From: Xanthomonas floridensis
Lineage (GTDB): Bacteria; Pseudomonadota; Gammaproteobacteria; Xanthomonadales; Xanthomonadaceae
Assembly: GCF_001642575.1 (NCBI RefSeq)
Contig: NZ_LXNG01000014.1
Span: forward strand, 56,321 to 120,320
Length of the DNA stretch: 64,000 nt
Direction of reading: 5' to 3'
Of the stretch, positions 58,213-64,000 are shown one piece after another. Position 1 is the stretch's first letter. Each line of letters opens with the position of its first letter. Position numbers and translations under genes: made by a program. The notes beneath the pieces were generated by a model that saw only the letters and a program-made list of their open reading frames with translations, had not been told where the DNA came from and searched no databases.

Positions 58213-59195
58213 GGGCGGTCAGGAATCAGGTGATCTGCTTCGGTGAAGCCTTGATCGACATGCTGGCCCTGCCGCAGGCCGCCAGCGACGATGCGCGTAC
58301 CTTCGCGCAATACGCCGGTGGTGCGCCGGCCAATGTCGCGGTGGCAGTGGCCAAGCTTGGCGGCGCGGCGCATTTTGTCGGCATGCTGGGCCGCGACATG
58401 TTTGGCGACTTCCTGCTGCAGAGCCTGCAGCAGGCCGGCGTGGCCACCGACGGGATCGTGCGCACCGACCAGGCCAAGACCGCGCTGGCGTTCGTCGCAC
58501 TCGATGCCGCAGGCGAGCGCAGTTTCAGTTTCTACAGGCCGCCGGCGGCGGACCTGCTGTTCCGCGCCGAACATTTCGCCGCCAACGGCTTCGCGCAGGC
58601 AGCAGTGCTGCACGTGTGCTCCAACAGCATGACCGAGCCGGAGATCGCGCAATGCACACTCGATGGCATGCGCCGCGCGCGCGCTGCCGGCGCCATCGTC
58701 AGCCTGGACCTCAACCTGCGCCCGATGTTGTGGCCGCAGGACGTGAACCCGGCGCCGGTCCTGTGGGAGGCGCTGGCCCTGGCTGATGTGGTCAAGCTTT
58801 CGCGCGAAGAACTCGACTATCTGGCCGGCACCTTGAATGCCGACGCTGGCGCGGTGACGCAGAAGCTGTGGCAGGGGCAGGCGCGTTGGCTGTTGGTCAC
58901 CGACGGCGGTGGCCCGGTGCATTGGCAGACTCGTACCGATACGGGCCAGGTGCCAACCTTCGATGTGCAGGTGCGCGACAGCACTGCGGCGGGCGATGCC
59001 TTCGTTGGTGGTCTGCTGTATCAGCTGGCAGCGCGTGCAATTCCGCTTGAGCAGCTGTGCGGCGATTCCACGGCGATGGCCGAGGTGATCCGCTTCGCCG
59101 CCGCAGTCGGTGCGCTGGCAGTGACACGCAAGGGCGCGTTCGCCGCGATGCCCGGCCTCGATGACGTCCATACCCTGATCCAGGAACAAGCATGA
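58209..59195 (+). CDS. PfkB-family fructokinase-like sugar kinase
   Basis: 328 residues from MRAVRNQVICFGEALIDMLA, overlapping the transporter stop (ATGA). Ribokinase/PfkB features: GGAPANVAVAVAKLGGAAHFVGMLGRDMFGDFLLQSL (signature 1), ATP-binding WLLVTDGGGPVHW, and the catalytic DSTAAGDAFVGGLLYQL (signature 2 with the Asp of AGD). SLDLNLRPMLW resembles fructokinases. In the pathway it would phosphorylate fructose made by the isomerase. Overlaps the next gene by 4 bases. Confidence 0.93.
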   Translation: MRAVRNQVICFGEALIDMLALPQAASDDARTFAQYAGGAPANVAVAVAKLGGAAHFVGMLGRDMFGDFLLQSLQQAGVATDGIVRTDQAKTALAFVALDAAGERSFSFYRPPAADLLFRAEHFAANGFAQAAVLHVCSNSMTEPEIAQCTLDGMRRARAAGAIVSLDLNLRPMLWPQDVNPAPVLWEALALADVVKLSREELDYLAGTLNADAGAVTQKLWQGQARWLLVTDGGGPVHWQTRTDTGQVPTFDVQVRDSTAAGDAFVGGLLYQLAARAIPLEQLCGDSTAMAEVIRFAAAVGALAVTRKGAFAAMPGLDDVHTLIQEQA

Positions 59196-60397
59196 GCCCG
59201 TTGCCCGCTTCCCCCGCACCCGATTTCCGTTCGGCAGACGTCCTGCGCCAGCACATCGCCGACACCATGGCGTTCTACCACCCGCGCGCGATCGACCCGG
59301 CCGGTGGCTTCTTCCAGTATTTCAAGGATGACGGCAGCATCTACGATGCCGGCCACCGGCATCTGGTGAGCAGCACACGCTTCGTCTTCAACTATGCGAT
59401 GGCGTACCGCGAATTCGGCAACGCCGAGTATCTGCAGGCGGTGCGCCACGGCCTGGAGTATCTGCGCAACGTGCATCGCAACGCCGACACCGGCGGTTAT
59501 GCCTGGACCTTGCGCGATGGCGTCGTGGAAGACGACATGAACCACTGCTACGGCGTGGCGTTCGTGCTGCTGGCGTATTCGTGCGGGCTGAAGGCCGGCA
59601 TCGCCGAAGCGCGTGCGTGGATGGACGAAACCTGGCAGCTGCTGGAGAAACACTTCTGGGAGCCGGAATTCGGCTTGTATCGCGATGAAGCCGATGCCCA
59701 GTTCAACTTCACCACGTATCGCGGCCAGAACGCCAACATGCACATGTGCGAGGCGATGATCGCCGCGTACGAAGCCAGTGGCGAGCAACGCTACCTCGAT
59801 CGTGCGTTGCGGCTGGCCGATCACATGACCCGGCGCCAGGCGGCCAAGGCCGATGGTCTGGTGTGGGAGCATTACGACCCGCAGTGGAACATCGATTGGG
59901 ACTACAACCGCGACAATCCCAAGCATCTGTTCCGGCCTTGGGGCTTCCAGCCGGGCCACCAGACCGAATGGGCCAAGCTGCTGATGCTGCTGGATCGGTA
60001 TGCACCCACGGACTGGTTGTTGCCGACTGCGCAGCATCTGTTCGATGTAGCGGTGGAGCGCTCCTGGGATGCACAGCGCGGCGGGCTGTACTACGGCTTC
60101 GCGCCGGATGGGCAGGTGTGCGACGACGACAAATATTTCTGGGTGCAGGCCGAATCCTTGGCTGCCGCGGCCTTGTTGGCACAACGCAGTGGCGATGAAC
60201 GCTACTGGCAGTGGTACGACAAGCTGTGGGATTACTCGTGGACCCACATGGTCGACCACCGTTACGGTGCGTGGTATCGCATCCTGGATGCGGACAACCG
60301 CAAGTACAGCGACGAGAAGAGCCCGGCCGGCAAGACCGATTACCACACCATGGGCGCCTGCTACGAAGTGTTGAACGTGTTGCGGCCGGCAGTGTGA
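59192..60397 (+). CDS. AGE-family sugar isomerase, probably D-mannose isomerase
   Basis: 401 residues, all-alpha (alpha/alpha)6 barrel of the N-acylglucosamine 2-epimerase superfamily. Landmarks: RFVFNYAMAYREFGNAEYLQAVRHGLEYL, GVAFVLLAYSCGLKAG, YRGQNANMHMCEAMIAAYEASGEQRYLDRALRLADHM, FRPWGFQPGHQTEWAKLLMLL and KTDYHTMGACYEVLNVL. The HMCEA and QPGHQTEW His residues are the usual catalytic pair. Together with kinase and permease it gives mannose to fructose to fructose-6-phosphate. A 2-epimerase for another sugar remains possible. Confidence 0.88.
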   Translation: MSPLPASPAPDFRSADVLRQHIADTMAFYHPRAIDPAGGFFQYFKDDGSIYDAGHRHLVSSTRFVFNYAMAYREFGNAEYLQAVRHGLEYLRNVHRNADTGGYAWTLRDGVVEDDMNHCYGVAFVLLAYSCGLKAGIAEARAWMDETWQLLEKHFWEPEFGLYRDEADAQFNFTTYRGQNANMHMCEAMIAAYEASGEQRYLDRALRLADHMTRRQAAKADGLVWEHYDPQWNIDWDYNRDNPKHLFRPWGFQPGHQTEWAKLLMLLDRYAPTDWLLPTAQHLFDVAVERSWDAQRGGLYYGFAPDGQVCDDDKYFWVQAESLAAAALLAQRSGDERYWQWYDKLWDYSWTHMVDHRYGAWYRILDADNRKYSDEKSPAGKTDYHTMGACYEVLNVLRPAV

Positions 60398-60430
60398 TAC
60401 AGCTGTGACAGGGCGTGGCCGTGCATGTGC

Positions 60431-60458
60431 GGCTGCGCCGTGATGCAGGGGCGCAGCC
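60431..60458. terminator. hairpin between the sugar operon and metH
   Basis: Perfect 9-bp stem GGCTGCGCC / GGCGCAGCC with a 10-base loop, between convergent genes; likely bidirectional. Confidence 0.65.
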
Positions 60459-60548
60459 GGGCGATGAGGCTTTATCGGTAAGGCCCTTTCGCGCCCGGGT
60501 GCGCTCCTGCATTGGTTCGCTGGTGCCTGCGATGATGGGGACCCGCTC

Positions 60549-63302
<2,754 letters not shown>

Positions 63303-63410
63303 GCAGGGCTCTGCTGGACGGTGACGGCGCGGTCGGTCTTGGTGGGGTGGTGTTCACTGCCGAACGACGGGGCGCGGTGGAATGCGGCCCTCATCCGGCG
63401 CTGCGCGCCA

Positions 63411-64000
63411 CCTTCTCCCGCAGGCGGGAGAAGGGTAATTCGCCGCGCACGGTGCATATGTGTGGCAAGCCAAGCCATTCGCTGTCCTTCTCTCGCAGGC
63501 GGGAGAAGGGTAACTCGCGGCGCACGGCGCGTATGTGTGGCAAGCCAAGCCATTCGCTGTCCTTCTCCCGCAAGCGGGAGAAGGGTAATTCGCGGCGCAC
63601 GGTGCGTATGTGTGGCAAGCCAAGCTATTCGCTGTCCTTCTCCCGCAAGCGGGAGAAGGGTAATTCGCGGCGCACGGTGCGTATGCGTGGCAAGCCAAGC
63701 CATTCGCTGTCCTTCTCCCGCAAGCGGGAGAAGGGTAATTCGCGGCGCACGGTGCGTATGTGTGGCAAGCCAAGCTATTCGCTGTCCTTCTCCCGCAAGC
63801 GGGAGAAGGGTAATTCGCGGCGCACGGTGCGTATGCGTGGCAAGCCAAGCCATTCGCTGTCCTTCTCCCGCAAGCGGGAGAAGGGTAATTCGCGGCGCAC
63901 GGTGCGTATGCGTGGCAAGCCAAGCCATTCGCTGTCCTTCTCCCGCAAGCGGGAGAAGGGTAATTCGCGGCGCACGGTGCGTATGTGTGGCAAGCCAAGC
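63411..64000. repeat. array of eight 75-bp palindrome-bearing tandem repeats
   Basis: Units start at 63411, 63486, 63561, 63636, 63711, 63786, 63861 and 63936; the last is cut by the window edge. Each has an 11-bp-stem palindrome (CCTTCTCCCGC-AA/AG-GCGGGAGAAGG) followed by an almost invariant 51-bp spacer containing TTCGCGGCGCACGGTGCG and GGCAAGCCAAGC. Because 75 is divisible by three, long false reading frames cross the array. It lies upstream of metH, probably between the two metH halves. Confidence 0.93.

Noticed and set aside
63411..64000. Regularly spaced palindromic repeats resembling a CRISPR array
   Set aside because: The 51-bp segments between the palindromes are nearly identical rather than unique, the unit is 75 bp, and no cas genes are visible.

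Overview
The window is a GC-rich gammaproteobacterial chromosome segment that I assign to Xanthomonas (Lysobacteraceae). The evidence is the tmRNA tag peptide ANDDNYGSDFAIAA, the divergent omlA(bamE)-fur pair, the hrcA-grpE-dnaK-dnaJ cluster, a separate cobalamin/AdoMet-domain MetH, and arrays of the GGGAATC/GATTCCC heptad repeat. No prophage, insertion sequence, plasmid backbone or CRISPR was recognised. Most of it is core chromosome with accessory repeats between genes.

Layout. 1-6600: tmRNA (ssrA) and its partner smpB flank an unusual hydrolase-subtilisin fusion; then ratA-ratB, bamE, fur and a ~199-bp tandem repeat block. 6600-13400: recN, diverging from the heat-shock cluster hrcA-grpE-dnaK-dnaJ. 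13500-19600: a two-gene set of unknown secreted proteins, pdxY-tyrA (overlapping), a 64-aa protein and a long empty stretch. 19600-26650: an operon for TolC-like, HlyD-like and ABC-exporter-like proteins whose ATPase domain has lost all catalytic motifs, then a LysR regulator and a normal ABC exporter. 26650-34000: IMPACT-family protein, LOG-family phosphoribohydrolase, then the 2-oxoglutarate dehydrogenase genes sucA-sucB-lpd. 34000-43000: RoxA/YcfD-type ribosomal hydroxylase with an acidic tail, a GNAT protein, small exported proteins, purB, a CNNM/CorC-type protein and fumC.

43100-48000 (minus strand): a YtrA-type operon (82-aa exported protein, GntR regulator, ABC ATPase, ABC permease, DUF4097 GSGD-repeat protein, DUF2884-like lipoprotein). 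A matching GGTG-N16-CACC site lies in its promoter. 48100-55500: periplasmic glutathione peroxidase, a Mip-like FKBP with duplicated dimerisation domain, ugd, slyX, a DUF2058 protein, an acyltransferase-SGNH membrane protein and an outer-membrane transporter-like protein. 55700-60400: a compact sugar operon (LacI regulator, FucP-type permease, PfkB fructokinase, AGE-family mannose isomerase) that can be read as mannose to fructose to fructose-6-phosphate. 60500-64000: the large MetH protein and an array of eight 75-bp palindromic repeats.

The most distinctive non-gene content is three repeat families: (i) hairpin elements whose two arms are inverted heptad arrays, one of them inserted in frame inside metH; (ii) a ~120-bp dispersed element present five times between genes in both orientations; (iii) REP-like palindromes built into tandem arrays of 199-bp and 75-bp units. 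The best candidate for an undescribed protein system is the secretion-like operon at 19638-23798 with a pseudo-ATPase ABC protein.
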